From Enterovibrio norvegicus FF-33 (GTDB taxonomy: Bacteria > Pseudomonadota > Gammaproteobacteria > Enterobacterales > Vibrionaceae): DNA of 64,000 nucleotides. The position numbers and the translations under genes are program-made. This document shows, in pieces, positions 38,376-51,665 of the stretch. The notes under the pieces were generated by a model. That model was given only the letters and a program-made list of their open reading frames with translations. It made no database searches and was not told where the DNA came from. The stretch spans positions 595,692 to 659,691 of the forward strand of contig NZ_AJYD02000013.1 in assembly GCF_000286835.2 (NCBI RefSeq), read 5' to 3'. Numbering within the stretch: position 1 is the stretch's first letter; the number at the start of each line of letters is the position of its first letter.

Positions 38376-40137
38376 CAAGGTCACTCCTGTCAACCGCTTG
38401 GATCATTTCAGCAAATGTACCTTCGTGTTTAAGCGCTTCAAATGGGCCTTGTTGTACCAACTTACCTTTGCTCATCACCAAAATGTTATCTGTGGTACCA
38501 AGCTGATCGATACGATGGCTCACGAGCAATGTGGTGGTGTCTTTCGTGGCTTTGTTCAGACTGTCCATCACTAATCGCTCGCTCGACGCATCAAGACTCG
38601 CTGTCGGTTCATCTAATAACCAGAACTGACCATCTTGTAGCAGCGCACGTGCCACCGCAATACGTTGCGCTTGGCCGACGGACAAACCACTTGCGCGATC
38701 GCCCACGTGGTGCAAGTAGCCTTGGTCGAGGTGTTGAATGAACTCATCAGCATAGGCGGCTTTCGTTGCACGTTGGATCTGATCATCGGTCGCCAATGGT
38801 GCAGGAAGACAGATATTGTCCTTGATACTGCCATGGAAAAGTTGAGGGTTTTGACCGACCCAGCTGACTTGTTTACGCCAATGCGCTAAATCAGCCTGAT
38901 TAAGTTCTATACCGTTGATTTTCAGGCTACCACGATAAGGCAAAAAGCCAAGTAGGGCGTTAATAAGGCTGGTTTTACCGGCTCCGCTTTGGCCAACTAA
39001 AGCCACGCGCTCGCCAGCTTTGATGTCAAAGCTAAGCGGGCCGGCCAATATCACGCCATCAGGACTGAGTACTTCAAGATCTGTTGCTTTGATTGCCACG
39101 ATATTTGCGGGGATTTTTGCTGTACCTGATGCTTGATGCTCTGGCTCGGCATCGAGGAAATTAACAATAGATTCTGCTGCACCAATCGCTTGCGCTTTCG
39201 CGTGGTAATACGTACCGAGATCGCGCAAAGGCTGGTAAAACTCAGGGGCGAGAACCAGAACGAAAACACCAACAAACAGTGAAATGCCTAAGCCATAGTG
39301 ACCGAAATTCAGCTCGCCAATGTAACTAAAACCAAAGTAAACAGCCGTGATAGCAATGGACAGTGATGTAAAGAACTCTAGTACTGCTGATGAGAGAAAC
39401 GCCAAGCGCAATACTTCCATTGTGCGTTTGCGAAAATCTTCAGAGGCGACCTTGAGATAGTTACTTTCAGCTTCAGCCTGATCAAATAGTCTGATGGTAG
39501 CGAGACCTCGTAGACGATCATAAAAGTGGCCAGAAAGGCGTTGTAGTGCCTTAAAGTTGCGTCGGTTTGCGTCAGCAGCTCCCATACCAACCAGTGCCAT
39601 GAAAAACGGCACTAATGGCGCTGTAAGCATGAAGATAAGCCCAGCGGCCCAGTTAAGGGGGAAGACGACGAGCAGGATGACAAAAGGTATGAGACCTGCG
39701 ATTGCCATTTGCGGTAAATAACGCGCAAAGAAATCTTGCATATCTTCGACTTGCTCTAGCACCAAGCTTGCCCAAGAACCGGCAGGTTTACCTTGGATAG
39801 TTGCAGGTCCCAGTGTCTGGAGCTTATCAAGAATAAGATGACGAACGTGAAGACGCACGGCTTCCCCTGCGCGATAGCCGGCTTGTTCTTTCCCCCAACT
39901 GCAAACTGCACGAAGACAAACAATGATCGCCAATCCGACGAAAGAAAGCCAAATATCGGATTTGTCGGTTTTCTCTATGATGAGTTCGTGAAGAATATTG
40001 GCAAGTAATGCGGCTTGGGCGATCAAAAAAAGACCAGACAGAAATGCCAAGCCAATCGCTGCGATGAGCCAGGTTTTGCCAAGCTTACTTTGCCCTTTGA
40101 GCCACTGGACAAGCGAGCGTTGTTTCTTTTTATCCAT
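38368..40137 (-). CDS. cydD: Glutathione/cysteine exporter subunit CydD
   Basis: A 589-residue partner of CydC. The membrane part includes IQGKPAGSWASLVLEQVEDM and VGMGAADANRRNFKALQRLSG-like segments typical of CydD, and the ATPase carries Walker A LVGQSGAGKTS and the signature LSVGQAQRIAVARAL with FWLLDEPTASLD. The start at 40137 (MDKKKQ) follows AAGAAG and matches E. coli; an earlier frame opening at 40176 is unlikely. Confidence 0.95.
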   Translation of the reverse strand: MDKKKQRSLVQWLKGQSKLGKTWLIAAIGLAFLSGLFLIAQAALLANILHELIIEKTDKSDIWLSFVGLAIIVCLRAVCSWGKEQAGYRAGEAVRLHVRHLILDKLQTLGPATIQGKPAGSWASLVLEQVEDMQDFFARYLPQMAIAGLIPFVILLVVFPLNWAAGLIFMLTAPLVPFFMALVGMGAADANRRNFKALQRLSGHFYDRLRGLATIRLFDQAEAESNYLKVASEDFRKRTMEVLRLAFLSSAVLEFFTSLSIAITAVYFGFSYIGELNFGHYGLGISLFVGVFVLVLAPEFYQPLRDLGTYYHAKAQAIGAAESIVNFLDAEPEHQASGTAKIPANIVAIKATDLEVLSPDGVILAGPLSFDIKAGERVALVGQSGAGKTSLINALLGFLPYRGSLKINGIELNQADLAHWRKQVSWVGQNPQLFHGSIKDNICLPAPLATDDQIQRATKAAYADEFIQHLDQGYLHHVGDRASGLSVGQAQRIAVARALLQDGQFWLLDEPTASLDASSERLVMDSLNKATKDTTTLLVSHRIDQLGTTDNILVMSKGKLVQQGPFEALKHEGTFAEMIQAVDRSDLDA

Positions 40138-40233
40138 AGTACTTCTTGGTTTTATTATTCCACGGCACTTGAGCATGACTTCAGTGATGCAATCTCAATG
40201 GTTGCCTTGGAGTAAAGGAAGGCTAAATTGGCA

Positions 40234-40259
40234 AAAATATAGGCCCATAAATGGGCCTA
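40234..40259 (-). terminator. Terminator of trxB
   Basis: TAGGCCCAT / ATGGGCCTA with an AA loop is followed on the minus strand by TATTTTTG. It lies just beyond the trxB stop. Confidence 0.8.
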
Positions 40260-40269
40260 GAAACGCGAA

Positions 40270-41320
<1,051 letters not shown>

Positions 41321-41353
41321 CATGGAATTGTGTTATCTGTTATTACTTGAAGA

Positions 41354-42469
41354 TTATGCGAGCGCAACTCTTGGATCGAGGTAATCGAGATCAAAGGCTT
41401 CTGCAACTTCTTTGATGGTGACGTTGCCGTTAATCACATTTAGACCTTTCAGCAGACCTTCATTACTAAGCAGTGCATCTCGATACCCCATATTTGCCAG
41501 TTTCACAATGTAGGGCAAGGTAGCGTTATTCAATGCAAAGGTAGAAGTTCGTGCTACGGCTCCTGGCATGTTTGCTACGCAATAATGAACGACATCGTCC
41601 ACGATATATGTCGGATCAGCGTGGGTTGTTGCATGCGAAGTCTCGAAACAACCACCTTGGTCAATCGCAACGTCGACAACGGCAGAGCCCGGTTTCATTC
41701 TTGCGATGTGATCGGCCGTCACCAATTTTGGTGCTGCTGCACCGGGAATTAGCACTGCTCCGATGACCAAATCTGCGGCGAGAACGTGTTTTTCAAGAAT
41801 TTCTTCTGTGGAATAGAGTACTTTCGCGCGTCCCTGAAACTCTTCATCTAATGATCTTAGCGTATCAATGTTGCGATCTAAGATGGAAACATCAGCGCGC
41901 ATACCCACTGCCATACGCGCTGCATTGGAGCCAACAACGCCACCACCCAAGACCACAATTTTCGCGGGTTCTACGCCTGGTACGCCGCCTAGAAGCATTC
42001 CTGCGCCACCACGAGATTTTTCTAGTGCCTGTGCACCTGCCTGAATCGACATGCGACCAGCGACTTCTGACATCGGCGCCAAAAGTGGTAGTCGACCTTT
42101 AGAATCTGTTACGGTTTCATAGGCTATACAGACAGCTTTGCTCTTGATAAGGTCTTGTGTCTGTGGAAAATCTGGTGCAAGGTGCAAATAGGTAAACAAA
42201 ATTTGCCCTTCGCGAAGTAAGGCTCGTTCAACGGCCTGCGGCTCTTTAACTTTGACAATCATTTCAGCAGTGGCAAACACTTCTTCTGCGCTTGGAAGAA
42301 TAGAAGCACCAGCATTGATGTAATCGTCATCGCTAAAGCCAATGCCCATGCCTGCCTGTGACTGGACGTACACAGCGTGGCCACGGGAAACAAGCTCGCG
42401 TACGCTGGCAGGAACCATGCCGACTCGATACTCGTGGTTCTTAATCTCTTTAGGTACACCAATGATCAT
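41354..42469 (-). CDS. ald: Alanine dehydrogenase
   Basis: A 371-residue NAD-dependent enzyme converting L-alanine to pyruvate and ammonia and back. The family start MIIGVPKEIKNHEYRVGMVP, the catalytic His in YLHLAPD, and the nucleotide loop VLGGGVVGSNAARMA (about 171-185) are intact. It is divergent from lrp and is absent from this place in E. coli. GAGGAAT precedes the ATG. Control by the neighbouring Lrp-type regulator in response to amino acids is likely but not shown. Confidence 0.96.
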   Translation of the reverse strand: MIIGVPKEIKNHEYRVGMVPASVRELVSRGHAVYVQSQAGMGIGFSDDDYINAGASILPSAEEVFATAEMIVKVKEPQAVERALLREGQILFTYLHLAPDFPQTQDLIKSKAVCIAYETVTDSKGRLPLLAPMSEVAGRMSIQAGAQALEKSRGGAGMLLGGVPGVEPAKIVVLGGGVVGSNAARMAVGMRADVSILDRNIDTLRSLDEEFQGRAKVLYSTEEILEKHVLAADLVIGAVLIPGAAAPKLVTADHIARMKPGSAVVDVAIDQGGCFETSHATTHADPTYIVDDVVHYCVANMPGAVARTSTFALNNATLPYIVKLANMGYRDALLSNEGLLKGLNVINGNVTIKEVAEAFDLDYLDPRVALA

Positions 42470-42634
42470 CCTGATTCCTCGCTTCTTTATAGAGTTATTA
42501 GCTGTTGTTTTGTAGTATTATTGTATTTAGAGCTAGTATAGTTCGCGGAAAGCCAGATTTGATGCTAAAAATATAAGTTATGTTAATGAAAATGGCATTT
42601 TACATTGCAAGGACGTAAGAAGGTGGAATAAAAA

Positions 42635-43129
42635 ATGGTTGACGCCAAAAAGAAACCCTCCAAGGAATTGGATCGCATTGACAGAAATATCCTTAATGAG
42701 CTTCAAAAAGATGGTCGCGTATCAAACGTTGAACTGTCTAAGCGAGTAGGACTGTCGCCAACACCCTGTCTTGAGCGCGTTCGTCGCCTAGAAAGACAAG
42801 GTTATATCAGTGGTTACACTGCGTTGTTGAACCCTCAGTTCCTCGATGCATCACTGTTGGTATTTGTAGAAATCACACTTAACCGTGGTGCACCGGATGT
42901 GTTCGAACAGTTTAACAAGGCCGTTCAGCAGCTCGAAGATATCCAGGAGTGTCATTTGGTATCGGGCGATTTCGACTATTTGCTTAAAACCCGCGTATCG
43001 GACATGTCGGCGTATCGTAAACTTTTGGGTGAGACGTTACTTCGTCTGCCAGGTGTGAACGACACTCGTACGTATGTCGTCATGGAAGAAGTGAAGCAAA
43101 CTAACCATTTGGTCATCAAAACGCGTTAA
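42635..43129 (+). CDS. lrp: Leucine-responsive regulatory protein Lrp
   Basis: A 164-residue Lrp/AsnC regulator almost identical in pattern to E. coli Lrp. The HTH VSNVELSKRVGLSPTPCLER (about 31-50) is followed by the RAM ligand-binding domain with LVSGDFDYLLKTRVSDM. It controls amino-acid metabolism genes globally and usually represses itself. It faces ald across a 165-bp AT-rich region and precedes ftsK as in the enterics. Confidence 0.96.
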   Translation: MVDAKKKPSKELDRIDRNILNELQKDGRVSNVELSKRVGLSPTPCLERVRRLERQGYISGYTALLNPQFLDASLLVFVEITLNRGAPDVFEQFNKAVQQLEDIQECHLVSGDFDYLLKTRVSDMSAYRKLLGETLLRLPGVNDTRTYVVMEEVKQTNHLVIKTR

Positions 43130-43180
43130 AAAGCTCACATCCCTCAAACAAAGAGGGCTGACATTAGTGTTATATTCGAT

Positions 43181-43217
43181 AAACCGAGTAGCTTGCTGCT
43201 CGGTTTGTTTTTTTGTT
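43181..43217 (+). terminator. Terminator of lrp
   Basis: AAACCGAG pairs with CTCGGTTT across a short apex (extra GC pairs inside), followed by GTTTTTTTG, 50 bp after the lrp stop. Confidence 0.85.
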
Positions 43218-43354
43218 TGGTGTACACTTTTGCAAGTAAAGGGCGTTGAAAGAGGAAATAAGGCTATTTCTTCCTTCGTGTCTTCGGCAAATAATGAATA
43301 ATTACAAAGCCATCGCGTCCATTTTGGGGCTTAAATTTAGAAAGATAGGTGATA

Positions 43355-46180
43355 ATGGAGTTCTTCTTGCGTCAGGAGCAGAAACAGACAGACACCTCAC
43401 GTCGTTTAAACGGGAAACAACGTTTAAAAGAAAGCGCACTTATTCTCGCGCTCTTGTCTGCTGTGTTCATGTTAGTGTCCCTTCTTAGTTACGACTCCTC
43501 CGATCCTTCATGGTCACAGACCGCTTGGGATGGACCGGTGCAAAACGCAGCAGGCAGTACAGGCGCATGGGTTGCAGACACGTTTTTCTTTGCGCTGGGT
43601 ACGTTGGCGTATCCCATGCCATTCTTGCTTCTTCTTGGTGGTTGGGTTGTATTTCGTCGTCGTGGCGAATCGGAGCCACTGAACTACACCATCTTGGCCA
43701 CCAAAATCTTGGGTGTTGCTCTGCTTCTATTAACGAGTACCGCGTTGGCAGATCTGAATTTCGATGACTTCTGGTATTTTTCTTCCGGTGGCGTTGTGGG
43801 TGATGTACTGACGGCACTCTCTTTGCCGTTGTTTAACCTACTAGGTTCCACACTGATATTGATGTTTCTGTGGGCGGCCGGTTTTACCTTGTTTACAGGT
43901 ATATCATGGTTAACCATCGTCGATACGCTGGGGGAGAAAACCCTCTCTTCTATCACATGGGTTGTGAATCGTATTCGCGGTGATAAACCTCAAACATTGG
44001 GTGCCACGATAGATACAACAAATGTCGACGTGTCTGATCCACTGTTTGCTGATCCAACGAGAGATGGCGACCAGCGTGAGCTGGTAGACATTGCAGCGCT
44101 GAGCAAAGTCCAACGTGTGAATGAACTGGTTGATTCAAGTGCGCGCAGTGGCATGCCAGTAATCCATTCACCAGCACCAGTGATTGTCGAACGTAAAGAA
44201 CCAAGCATGACGATGGAATCCAGCCCTGAGGTTGTGATTGCCCCGTCACCAGCTCCGGTCTTTGAAAGCGTTGTTGATAATAACGCTGACGTTGAAGTTA
44301 GTCATGACGACATCAGCAATGATGACGTGGAGACATCTGTTCAGCCTAGCGGTGACGTCGATGCCTTGATGATGGATGCACCTACGCCTTCTGAATCGAT
44401 AGTTGAAACACCGCCTGTTGATCTTGATGAGAGTGCTATTGAAGCCGAGACAGCGGAAGGAAATTCGATGAATGTCGATGTTGTCGAACTTAACGACGAG
44501 TCTCGTCCTGACGTTGCTATTGGCAACACAGATGGTCTATCAGAACTAGATAGGGCACAAGCCATGTCCGTGATCCCTGATGATGAAGACCCATTCCAGC
44601 AGACTATCCGTGAAGCTCAGAAGAATGCCGCTGGTGCGTTACACCCATTTTTGGTCAAAGATGAGCCGAACGTACCCAGACCTAAAGAACCTCTGCCAAC
44701 CCTTGATTTGTTGGACCCGCCGCGTAACACCGCGACACGGGCAACAGACGAAGAACTTCAGTACCAAGCGCGTCTTATCGAAACGCGATTGGAAGAGTAC
44801 AAGATTAAAGTGACCGTGATGGGTATATTCCCAGGCCCAGTTATCACACGTTTCGAATTAGAACTTGCACCAGGCGTCAAAGTCAGCCGCATCATGGGAC
44901 TATCAAAAGACATCGCCCGCTCTCTTTCGACGAGCGCCGTGCGTGTAGTCGATGTGATCCCAGGCAAACCCTATATCGGTCTAGAGTTACCGAACACCAG
45001 TCGTGAAACTGTGTTTATGTCAGATGTGGTGGCGAGCGAGCGCTTCCAATCGTCGAAATCACCGCTTTCTGTGGTATTGGGTAAAGATATTGCAGGCGAA
45101 GCGATCGTGACTGATCTTGCCAAAGCGCCTCACATGCTGGTGGCAGGTACCACAGGTTCAGGTAAATCGGTCGGTGTGAATGTCATGATCGTCAGCATGT
45201 TGTACAAAGCGGGCCCAGAAGATGTTCGCTTCATCATGATTGACCCTAAAATGCTCGAATTGTCCGTCTATGAAGGTATCCCGCATCTGCTAACCGAAGT
45301 GGTTACTGACATGAAAGACGCGGGCAACGCGTTGCGTTGGTGTGTGGCCGAGATGGAACGCCGCTACAAACTCATGTCTATGCTCGGTGTGAGAAACATC
45401 GGTGGCTTCAACGAAAAAGTGAAAGAAGCTGCTGATGCCAATCATCCTATTCCCGATCCACTGTGGAGTCCGGGTGACAGCATGGACGAAACGGCGCCTT
45501 CACTGGAAAAACTGCCTTATATCGTTGTAATTGTCGATGAGTTCGCTGATCTGATGATGGTTGTGGGCAAGAAGGTTGAAGAGCTAATTGCTCGTCTGGC
45601 GCAAAAAGCGCGTGCCGCAGGTATTCACCTTGTGTTGGCTACGCAGCGCCCGTCAGTGGATGTGATCACGGGTCTTATCAAAGCCAATATTCCAACACGT
45701 GTGGCTTTTACTGTATCAACCAAAACTGACTCACGCACCATTCTTGACCAAGGTGGCGCTGAATCATTGCTGGGTATGGGTGACATGCTCTTTATGCCAA
45801 ACGGCTCGAACCATCCAGCGCGTGTCCATGGTGCTTTCGTCAATGATGATGAAGTTCACCGTGTTGTGAGTAACTGGAAAGCACGGGGTAAACCGCAATA
45901 CATTACCGACATTACCAATGGTGACCAAGGCTCAGAAGGCTTGTTACCGGGCGAAGCTGCCGAAGGTGGTGAAGAGTTGGATCAACTGTTCGATCAGGTG
46001 GTTGAATTTGTGACTGAATCTCGCCGTGCGTCAGTCTCTGGCGTACAGCGTCGCTTTAAAATTGGTTACAACCGTGCTGCGCGAATCGTAGAACAACTGG
46101 AAGTGCAGGGCATTGTCAGCGCACCAGGCCATAACTCAAATCGAGAGGTGTTGGCTCCGCCACCACCGCCAAGAGATTGA
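43355..46180 (+). CDS. ftsK: DNA translocase FtsK
   Basis: A 941-residue divisome protein that pumps chromosome termini and triggers XerCD dimer resolution at dif. Four N-terminal membrane helices (about 25-185) are followed by an acidic, repeat-poor linker (about 210-430; rich in Asp, Glu, Val, Pro) that is shorter than in E. coli, then the RecA-like motor with Walker [13 protein letters not shown] and [12 protein letters not shown], and the C-terminal gamma winged helix ([19 protein letters not shown]) that reads KOPS. ATG 43355 follows AGGTG; a GTG at 43349 is also possible. Confidence 0.95.
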   Translation: MEFFLRQEQKQTDTSRRLNGKQRLKESALILALLSAVFMLVSLLSYDSSDPSWSQTAWDGPVQNAAGSTGAWVADTFFFALGTLAYPMPFLLLLGGWVVFRRRGESEPLNYTILATKILGVALLLLTSTALADLNFDDFWYFSSGGVVGDVLTALSLPLFNLLGSTLILMFLWAAGFTLFTGISWLTIVDTLGEKTLSSITWVVNRIRGDKPQTLGATIDTTNVDVSDPLFADPTRDGDQRELVDIAALSKVQRVNELVDSSARSGMPVIHSPAPVIVERKEPSMTMESSPEVVIAPSPAPVFESVVDNNADVEVSHDDISNDDVETSVQPSGDVDALMMDAPTPSESIVETPPVDLDESAIEAETAEGNSMNVDVVELNDESRPDVAIGNTDGLSELDRAQAMSVIPDDEDPFQQTIREAQKNAAGALHPFLVKDEPNVPRPKEPLPTLDLLDPPRNTATRATDEELQYQARLIETRLEEYKIKVTVMGIFPGPVITRFELELAPGVKVSRIMGLSKDIARSLSTSAVRVVDVIPGKPYIGLELPNTSRETVFMSDVVASERFQSSKSPLSVVLGKDIAGEAIVTDLAKAPHMLVAGTTGSGKSVGVNVMIVSMLYKAGPEDVRFIMIDPKMLELSVYEGIPHLLTEVVTDMKDAGNALRWCVAEMERRYKLMSMLGVRNIGGFNEKVKEAADANHPIPDPLWSPGDSMDETAPSLEKLPYIVVIVDEFADLMMVVGKKVEELIARLAQKARAAGIHLVLATQRPSVDVITGLIKANIPTRVAFTVSTKTDSRTILDQGGAESLLGMGDMLFMPNGSNHPARVHGAFVNDDEVHRVVSNWKARGKPQYITDITNGDQGSEGLLPGEAAEGGEELDQLFDQVVEFVTESRRASVSGVQRRFKIGYNRAARIVEQLEVQGIVSAPGHNSNREVLAPPPPPRD

Positions 46181-46193
46181 TTGGAAAAATAGA

Positions 46194-46790
46194 ATGAGAA
46201 AGATGTTGATGTCCTTACTGCTGGTAGCGCCAGCAGTATTTGCAACACCCCAGCAAGAATTAAACACTCGCTTAGGTAAATTAAACAACTTTACGGCTAG
46301 CTTCGAGCAGAGAGTGACGAGCCCTGAAGGAGAGCTGATCAGTGAAGGCGAAGGCAAACTTGCCATGAAACGTCCTAACTTGTTCAACTGGGAAACGGTG
46401 CGACCGGATGAAAACATCCTTGTTTCAGACGGTAAAACCTTGTGGTACTACAGCCCGTTTATTGAGCAAGTCACTGCCATGTGGTTGGAAGATGCAACGT
46501 CGCAAACACCGTTTGTTCTGCTAACGCGTAATGACCCGAAAGACTGGAACAATTACAACGTGAAGCAAGACGGAGATACTTTCGTTTTGTCGCCAAAGCA
46601 AGCCAGTAATCTGGGTGAGTTTATCGTCGATGTGCGCACCGATGGGCGTATCACAGAGTTTGCTGTTGTAGAACAAGATGGCCAAACCAGTCGTTTTGAG
46701 CTTGAAAATATCAAGAATGTGTCGCCAAGTGCTTCACTTTTCAGCTTTACTGTTCCTGAAGGGGTAGAGCTGGACGATCAACGTCAATAA
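46194..46790 (+). CDS. lolA: Outer-membrane lipoprotein carrier LolA
   Basis: A 198-residue periplasmic chaperone that takes lipoproteins from LolCDE to LolB. A signal peptide (MRKMLMSLLLVAPAVFA) is cleaved before TPQQELNTRL. The body shows the LolA pattern FTASFEQRVTSPEGE and KRPNLFNWETVRPDEN. The start at 46194 is chosen because an upstream in-frame ATG at 46113 lies inside ftsK and would put the signal peptide in the middle. It lies 13 bp after ftsK, so the two are probably co-transcribed. Confidence 0.95.
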   Translation: MRKMLMSLLLVAPAVFATPQQELNTRLGKLNNFTASFEQRVTSPEGELISEGEGKLAMKRPNLFNWETVRPDENILVSDGKTLWYYSPFIEQVTAMWLEDATSQTPFVLLTRNDPKDWNNYNVKQDGDTFVLSPKQASNLGEFIVDVRTDGRITEFAVVEQDGQTSRFELENIKNVSPSASLFSFTVPEGVELDDQRQ

Positions 46791-46913
46791 TCTCGACAGG
46801 CGCTGGTCCTCTTAGCGCCTTTTGCACCCAATCGCATTTTTATTATTGAGTGAGGTGTTTGCCTTAGCCATGCTAAGTTAACACCTTGCAACCTCTAACC
46901 GAGAGTCCTGTTT

Positions 46914-48248
46914 GTGAGTAATTTCAGTCTGGAATTTGCGGACGATTTTCGCCCCCTCGCTGCCCGTATGCGGCCAACCAATCTTTCCGAATACATTGGT
47001 CAAAAACATCTTTTAAGCGAAGGAAAGCCGTTGCGTCGCGCACTCGAAAGCGGTCAACTGCATTCCATGATTTTATGGGGACCGCCAGGCACCGGGAAAA
47101 CCACGTTAGCGGAAGTCGCTGCGGGTTATGCCGATGCTGAAATCGAGCGTGTTTCGGCAGTGACCTCTGGGGTCAAAGACATACGTATTGCGATTGATAA
47201 GGCCAAAGAAAGCAAGCTGGTTGGGCGCAGGACCATACTGTTTGTTGATGAGGTGCATCGCTTTAACAAAAGCCAGCAAGATGCATTTCTGCCACATATA
47301 GAAGATGGCACCGTCACCTTTATTGGTGCAACAACGGAAAACCCTTCGTTTGAACTGAATAATGCACTGCTTTCGCGTGCACGGGTTTACAAACTCAAGT
47401 CGCTCGACAAAGAAGATATTCTTGAAGTCATTGAACAAGCCCTGACGGACAAAACCCGTGGCTTGGGCAATGAAAAATTGAGTTTTCCGTCAGATGTTAA
47501 AGAACAGTTGGCCAACTTTACCTCGGGTGATGCGCGGATGACGCTCAACTACCTTGAAATGTTGTCTGATATGGCAGAAGCGGATGACAAAGGCGACAAG
47601 CTCATCACGCTAGAGCTGTTGGCAGAAGTGGCAGGTGAAAAAGTTGCAAGGTTCGATAACAAAGGCGATCTTTGGTACGACTTGATTTCGGCGTTTCATA
47701 AATCTGTTCGAGGCTCTGATCCTGACGCTGCATTGTATTGGTATGCGCGAATTATTACTGCAGGTGGTGATCCTCTATACGTGGCAAGACGTTTGCTAGC
47801 GATAGCCTCGGAAGACATAGGGAATGCCGACCCAAGAGCGATGCAAATTGCCATCAGTGCGTGGGATTGTTTCACGCGCGTGGGTCCGTCGGAAGGCGAG
47901 CGAGCCATTGCACAAGCGACGGTTTATTTGGCCTGCGCTCCGAAAAGCAATGCGGTATACACGGCCTGGAAACAAGCCCTGTCAGATGCCAAAATGCACC
48001 CAGACTATGAAGTACCCAACCATCTGCGTAATGCCCCCACGAATTTAATGAAAGACTTGGGTTACGGTGAAGGGTACCGCTACGCCCATGATGAGCCAAA
48101 TGCTTACGCGGCTGGTGAGAGCTATTTCCCTCAAGAAATGAAAGGTACGCGATACTACCAACCCGTAAATCGTGGCCTTGAAATTAAAATCGCTGAGAAG
48201 TTGGCATTTCTTGACCAGTTAGATGTAAATAGCCCGCAAAAACGCTAG
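46914..48248 (+). CDS. rarA: Replication-associated recombination ATPase RarA
   Basis: A 444-residue AAA+ protein related to clamp loaders (also called MgsA), acting at stalled forks. Walker A is [12 protein letters not shown] (about 52-63), Walker [16 protein letters not shown], sensor [10 protein letters not shown]. The C-terminal tetramerisation part includes [30 protein letters not shown] sequence near 280-305. The start codon is GTG at 46914, with only a weak ribosome site. Its place between lolA and serS is conserved. Confidence 0.95.
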   Translation: MSNFSLEFADDFRPLAARMRPTNLSEYIGQKHLLSEGKPLRRALESGQLHSMILWGPPGTGKTTLAEVAAGYADAEIERVSAVTSGVKDIRIAIDKAKESKLVGRRTILFVDEVHRFNKSQQDAFLPHIEDGTVTFIGATTENPSFELNNALLSRARVYKLKSLDKEDILEVIEQALTDKTRGLGNEKLSFPSDVKEQLANFTSGDARMTLNYLEMLSDMAEADDKGDKLITLELLAEVAGEKVARFDNKGDLWYDLISAFHKSVRGSDPDAALYWYARIITAGGDPLYVARRLLAIASEDIGNADPRAMQIAISAWDCFTRVGPSEGERAIAQATVYLACAPKSNAVYTAWKQALSDAKMHPDYEVPNHLRNAPTNLMKDLGYGEGYRYAHDEPNAYAAGESYFPQEMKGTRYYQPVNRGLEIKIAEKLAFLDQLDVNSPQKR

Positions 48249-48253
48249 GAAAA

Positions 48254-48300
48254 AGAGGGTATTTTGGGTATTGTTTAAGCCAATTAATACCCTCTATTTT
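48254..48300 (+). terminator. Probable terminator of rarA
   Basis: AGAGGGTATT (48254-48263) pairs with AATACCCTCT (48286-48295) and is followed by ATTTTC. The loop is long (22 nt), so efficiency is uncertain. Confidence 0.55.
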
Positions 48301-48395
48301 CAATGGTAATATCATCAAATAGTGGGCTAAGCACCTTTCATATTGGCGTTGTCATAGTAGTGCGTGGCAGCGTTAAATTTTTCAGGCACTGTTAG

Positions 48396-49703
<1,308 letters not shown>

Positions 49704-49724
49704 TTAATATAGCTATTTAGAAGG

Positions 49725-49749
49725 CCGGCATATCATTGCCGGTTTTTTT
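49725..49749 (+). terminator. Terminator of serS
   Basis: CCGGCA / TGCCGG with a 6-nt loop, followed by a seven-T run, about 20 bp after the serS stop. Confidence 0.85.
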
Positions 49750-50011
49750 ATATCTCCATTTTGCTATTCAATAAAATGTCTTTTGGCTTGGGCACTGTTT
49801 CCTTATTTTCCCATGCAATCACATGTTCTATGGAATTGATGTAAACAAATTTCCCTGACATGGAATTTTTTAAATGATTGAAAAATAAACACTATCACTT
49901 CAACGACGACGTAAGTCATCAATTAGGCGCAACCTTCTCATTTCATTCCAAATTATTGGACTAATATTACTTATTAGAGATATGTATCACTCACAAAAAA
50001 GGTAGCGTTGT

Positions 50012-51574
50012 ATGCGAGTCAACAATCCGGTAACAGACAAGGAAATACGCTTTCCTGCTGATTACAACCTGCTCTCTACCACCGACACGCGCGGTATCAT
50101 TAAATATGTAAGTAAAGAGTTCTGCGAAGTCGCTGGATATACTCAAGAAGAGTTGATTGGGCAACCCCATAATATGGTTCGCCATCCATCAATGCCCCCA
50201 GCAGCATTCCAGAACATGTGGGACTTCATAAAAAATGGTCAGTCGTGGATGGGCATGGTGAAAAACCGTTCCCAAAATGGTGATCACTATTGGGTCAACG
50301 CGTTTGCTTCCCCCATCAAACAAAATGGCCAGATTGTGGAATTCCAGTCTGTGCGTATGGTGCCTGATCGAATAGCTGTTGATCGCGCAGAAAAAGTTTA
50401 CCCACTTCTCCTAGCCGGTAAGACACCATCGGCATTGAAAATGCCACGTACTCGCCTTTGGCAGCGAGCCGCCATGTGGTTTGTTCCTGGGGCTATTTTA
50501 GCGGGGGCTGCGGGTTTCTTTGCTGGTTTCGCCGCGTCAGTTGCCGTGCAATTGGTCTTTTCGATGGTGGCTATTTTCATGCTGACTCGTCGGTTGGAAA
50601 GGGTTACCAAGTTGGCGAGAGAAGCCTATGACAACCCATTGATGGAATATATCTACAATGGGGCGATTGATGATGTGTCAGAAATAGAGCTCGCATTAAA
50701 AATGCGTGCAGCTGAATTGAATGCTGTGGTCGGTCGAATCATGGACGGTAGTGATCAGGTTCTTGATGCTGCGAATACAGCGAAAGGCAATGGTCAAAGG
50801 ACGGCGGATAACCTTGATAGACAAAATGCTGAGACCGATCAGATAGCCGCGGCAATCAATGAAATGTCAGCGACTGCGAATGATATGTCTGGTAACACGC
50901 AAAGTGCCTCTGATGCAGCGACCGAAGCCCAAGATGCGACGTTAGCGGGTATGGAAACCGTTGGTAAAACTGTCGACGCGATTCAGAATCTTGCGAAGCA
51001 GCTTAGTTCTGCATCCAGTGTTATTTCTGAACTTGAAGAGCACGGCAAGCGAATTGGTGCTGTGTCGGACGTGATTCAAGGAATTGCAGAACAGACCAAC
51101 TTGTTGGCATTGAACGCTGCGATCGAAGCGGCACGTGCCGGTGAGCAAGGTCGGGGCTTTGCGGTGGTTGCTGATGAAGTGCGGGCACTGGCTCAGCGTA
51201 CGCAAGAATCGACATCAGAGATCCAAGATGTTATCTCGAAAATCCAAAACGGTACGCAACTGGCTGTCGATGCGATGGAACGAGGAACAACCTTGTCAGA
51301 AGATTGTGTCGCTAGCGCAGAGCAAGCGGGGGATGTACTTCGTCGTTCACAAGAGCTAGTCACAGACATTAACGACCGAAACCATCAAATCGCGACAGCG
51401 GTGCAAGAACAGGCTGCTGTGTCTAACGAAATGAATGGTAACATTCAGTCGGTCTCAGAGCTATCGCAGGAAACCATTAATATTGCTCGAGAATCTGTGG
51501 TGGAAGCGCAAAATTTGTTTGATGCGCTGGGTGATCAGAAGCGATTAGTGATGCAGTTCCGTCGTACATCTTAG
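50012..51574 (+). CDS. Aer-like PAS-domain methyl-accepting chemoreceptor
   Basis: A 520-residue chemoreceptor without a periplasmic domain. A cytoplasmic PAS domain (about 20-125, with [17 protein letters not shown] and [12 protein letters not shown]) of the Aer type, which binds FAD and senses redox or energy state, is followed by a membrane hairpin (about 155-200) and the signalling domain with hairpin tip [20 protein letters not shown] (about 360-380). It would report to CheA/CheW. It is a single gene closed by a terminator. Vibrios carry several such Aer paralogues, so I give no symbol. Confidence 0.92.
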   Translation: MRVNNPVTDKEIRFPADYNLLSTTDTRGIIKYVSKEFCEVAGYTQEELIGQPHNMVRHPSMPPAAFQNMWDFIKNGQSWMGMVKNRSQNGDHYWVNAFASPIKQNGQIVEFQSVRMVPDRIAVDRAEKVYPLLLAGKTPSALKMPRTRLWQRAAMWFVPGAILAGAAGFFAGFAASVAVQLVFSMVAIFMLTRRLERVTKLAREAYDNPLMEYIYNGAIDDVSEIELALKMRAAELNAVVGRIMDGSDQVLDAANTAKGNGQRTADNLDRQNAETDQIAAAINEMSATANDMSGNTQSASDAATEAQDATLAGMETVGKTVDAIQNLAKQLSSASSVISELEEHGKRIGAVSDVIQGIAEQTNLLALNAAIEAARAGEQGRGFAVVADEVRALAQRTQESTSEIQDVISKIQNGTQLAVDAMERGTTLSEDCVASAEQAGDVLRRSQELVTDINDRNHQIATAVQEQAAVSNEMNGNIQSVSELSQETINIARESVVEAQNLFDALGDQKRLVMQFRRTS

Positions 51575-51596
51575 CGGGACTTTTGTTAAAGAATTT

Positions 51597-51625
51597 AAAG
51601 GCCAGCATTGCTGGCCTTTTTTTGT
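51597..51625 (+). terminator. Terminator of the chemoreceptor gene
   Basis: AAAGGCCAGC / GCTGGCCTTT with a 3-nt loop and seven T. Confidence 0.9.
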
Positions 51626-51665
51626 TTCTGTTGATTCAGTCGTCGCCGCCAAAGGATAGTGAGAA

